From assembly GCA_947380655.1 (NCBI GenBank), contig CANCRX010000010.1:1-64000 (forward strand): a stretch of DNA of 64,000 nucleotides, in the 5' to 3' direction. Source of the stretch: Alcaligenaceae bacterium. GTDB lineage: Bacteria > Pseudomonadota > Gammaproteobacteria > Burkholderiales > Burkholderiaceae_B. A program made the translations under genes and the position numbers. Positions 62,659-64,000 of this stretch are shown one piece after another; position 1 is the stretch's first letter, and every line of letters begins with the position of its first letter. The notes under the pieces were generated by a model. It saw only the letters and a program-made list of their open reading frames with translations. It did no database searches and had not been told where the DNA came from.

Positions 62659-63357
62659 ATGGAAACACGCATAAAACTTCTGATTGTCGATGACGATCCT
62701 GCGCTACGTCAGCTGTTGGCAGACTATCTGAACAAGCATGGCTATGACACGCTTCTGGCACCCGATGCGCGTGAGCTGTCCGCGCGTATTGCACGGTTCG
62801 AGCCTGAGCTCATCGTCATGGATCGAATGATGCCGGGTGTGGACGGCGCCGAAGCCTGTCGCGCCTTGCGTGCGCTGGGTGAAGACATTCCGGTGATTTT
62901 ACTCACCGCGCGCGATGAGGCGGTTGACCGGATTATCGGACTGGAGGCCGGTGCGGACGATTATCTTGGCAAACCTTTCGACCCCAGAGAGTTACTGGCC
63001 AGAATCCAGGCCGTGTTGCGCCGCAAGCGTGGTGCCTCGGCGCTCACCAAAGATAGTCCTGTGCATTTTGGTGCCTTTGTCTTTGATCCTGTCATGCGCC
63101 AACTCACTAAACAAGATGAAATAGTGAAACTGACAGGTGGAGAAATCAATTTGCTTGAGGCACTGATTCGTAATCCAGGCAAGCCTCTTTCGCGTGAAAA
63201 ACTCCTCACGCTGGCGCGCGATGACGAGGCGGGTGAACGTAATGATCGTGCCATTGACATCGCCATCCTGAGACTGCGCCGTGCGCTCGAAGACGACCCG
63301 AAACAACCTCGCTGGATTCAAACAGTATGGGGTACTGGCTACAGGTTCTCACCTTGA
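62659..63357 (+). CDS. OmpR-family response regulator
   Basis: A 232-residue regulator. The receiver domain has DDD at 11-13, the phosphoacceptor D55 in IVMDRMMPG, and a Lys in YLGKPFDPREL. The DNA-binding winged helix occupies about 130-230 (LTGGEINLLEALI, then RAIDIAILRLRRALEDDP and IQTVWGTGYRFSP). Its kinase follows and overlaps it. The target genes are unknown. It is divergent from the barrel-like gene across 127 bases. Confidence 0.93.
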   Translation: METRIKLLIVDDDPALRQLLADYLNKHGYDTLLAPDARELSARIARFEPELIVMDRMMPGVDGAEACRALRALGEDIPVILLTARDEAVDRIIGLEAGADDYLGKPFDPRELLARIQAVLRRKRGASALTKDSPVHFGAFVFDPVMRQLTKQDEIVKLTGGEINLLEALIRNPGKPLSREKLLTLARDDEAGERNDRAIDIAILRLRRALEDDPKQPRWIQTVWGTGYRFSP

Positions 63358-64000
63358 AATACCTGTCGGCCTTACTGCCGCAGTCCCTGCGCGCCCGCAT
63401 GATTTTGCTGATCCTGGCGACCGTACTGGCGGGTCAGGCTGCTACGCTCTATACCGTGTCGCAATACCAACGCGATCACTCGCAAACTGTTGCACTCGAT
63501 TTAGTTGCCACGACGATTCGTACCCTGCAGTATTCGATGGACCACATTGCGCCGCAAGACCGTGCTGCTTTTGTAAGCGATGCCTCGCAAGGTCAATGGC
63601 GACTCTGGTCAAAACCCCTGCCAAACGAAGCGCGCTTGCAGCGCAGACCACCTCAGCGCCCAGGACCACCACCACGGAATCCGCAACGACGGGCCGAACC
63701 TGCGCCTACGGCTGAAACCAGCTCGCAGGATCCAGTTGCCACCCCTCCAGAGTTGCCTGCCCCCGTCAGTCAAAGCGACGCTCCAAATGCCTCACGTCTT
63801 GATCAGAGTGCTGACGATATCCGCCAGAGCCTCAGTCAGTTTATCAATCGGTTGAACAACCGGCTCGATGGTGACAGCAGGGTCGCTCTTTCTCGTGGCC
63901 CCAGACCTGAGCTCTATATTTCTCTGATGCGTCCTTCGGAAAATGCGGTGTCACGCACACGCGAATGGCTAGTGATTCCGATCGATCGGCTTGACCCGCC
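63327..64000 (+). CDS. Sensor histidine kinase, N-terminal part
   Basis: The plus strand is open from an ATG at 63327 to the window edge (224 codons), overlapping the regulator by 31 bases; a TTG at 63354 is an alternative start. One membrane segment (about residues 25-44) is followed by a periplasmic region with an unusual Pro-rich stretch (about 97-146, 16 prolines in 50). A more ordered part with RLDQSADDIRQSLSQFINRLNNRLDG follows. The second membrane helix, HAMP and kinase domains lie beyond the window. Confidence 0.85.
   Translation, partial: MGYWLQVLTLKYLSALLPQSLRARMILLILATVLAGQAATLYTVSQYQRDHSQTVALDLVATTIRTLQYSMDHIAPQDRAAFVSDASQGQWRLWSKPLPNEARLQRRPPQRPGPPPRNPQRRAEPAPTAETSSQDPVATPPELPAPVSQSDAPNASRLDQSADDIRQSLSQFINRLNNRLDGDSRVALSRGPRPELYISLMRPSENAVSRTREWLVIPIDRLDP

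Noticed and set aside
1..64000. CRISPR array, rRNA operon, insertion sequence or prophage
   Set aside because: No regularly spaced repeats, rRNA motifs, transposase or phage structural genes were seen anywhere in the window.

Overview
This window is a chromosomal segment from a betaproteobacterium, most likely of the family Alcaligenaceae (the Bordetella/Achromobacter/Advenella neighbourhood). I infer this from three things. The gene order is that of the group: ftsK/trxB divergent, hrcA-hemH-grpE-dnaK-dnaJ, nadK-recN, fur/bamE divergent, and pepP..ubiH-dusB-fis-purH-ruvC-ruvA..ruvB-recQ. There are three tripartite tricarboxylate transporter (Bug-type) receptor genes, a family greatly expanded in Alcaligenaceae. 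A DUF1841/cytochrome c pair, a phasin and a caa3-type CtaG protein are also present. No genus can be named from sequence alone. The window is gene dense; outside the two tRNA loci no gap exceeds about 300 bases. I saw no rRNA, CRISPR array, insertion sequence or prophage.

Layout. 1-7.2 kb: the ftsK 5' end, trxB, an Smr protein, a two-subunit sodium:solute symporter, icd, DUF1841 and two small cytochromes c. 7.3-13.8 kb: a MoxR ATPase / acetyltransferase / VWA cluster, a large M16 peptidase and a periplasmic cyclohexadienyl dehydratase-like protein (PheC). 13.8-20 kb: the heat-shock cluster on the minus strand (hrcA, hemH, grpE, dnaK, dnaJ), with two well-formed sigma-32-type promoters. 20-25.7 kb: nadK, recN, fur, bamE, dapB, murB. 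25.9-27.5 kb: tRNA-Gly and tRNA-Cys flanking a DUF4143 ATPase gene with signs of being an insert. 27.5-32.8 kb: an MFS transporter, DUF2946, a NUDIX hydrolase, the two N-degron aminoacyl transferases (aat, bpt) and pyrD. 32.9-42.4 kb: a phasin, a Bug receptor, an IclR regulator, a CinA-like protein, EI24, a thioredoxin-like protein, rhlE, azlCD, a zinc-finger protein, an NTF2-like protein and a YheT hydrolase. 42.4-53.2 kb: bepA-like protease, galU, ctaG-like, pepP, a TM2-like membrane protein, an ubiquinone hydroxylase, dusB-fis, purH, ruvC, ruvA. 53.2-58.4 kb: a minus-strand metabolic module (two Bug receptors, an epimerase, an NDUFA9-like protein, a hydroxyaspartate/threonine lyase) that separates ruvA from ruvB. 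58.5-64 kb: ruvB, recQ, an orphan outer-membrane-barrel-like protein, and a two-component system whose kinase runs off the end.

Most of the window is conserved core metabolism, protein quality control and DNA repair. The regions that look accessory or least understood are the DUF4143 gene between the tRNAs, the ruvA/ruvB insert, the MoxR-GNAT-VWA cluster, the orphan barrel protein beside the two-component system, and the leader region of the symporter, which holds a strong hairpin and a possible 19-residue ORF. I found no clearly new large system.
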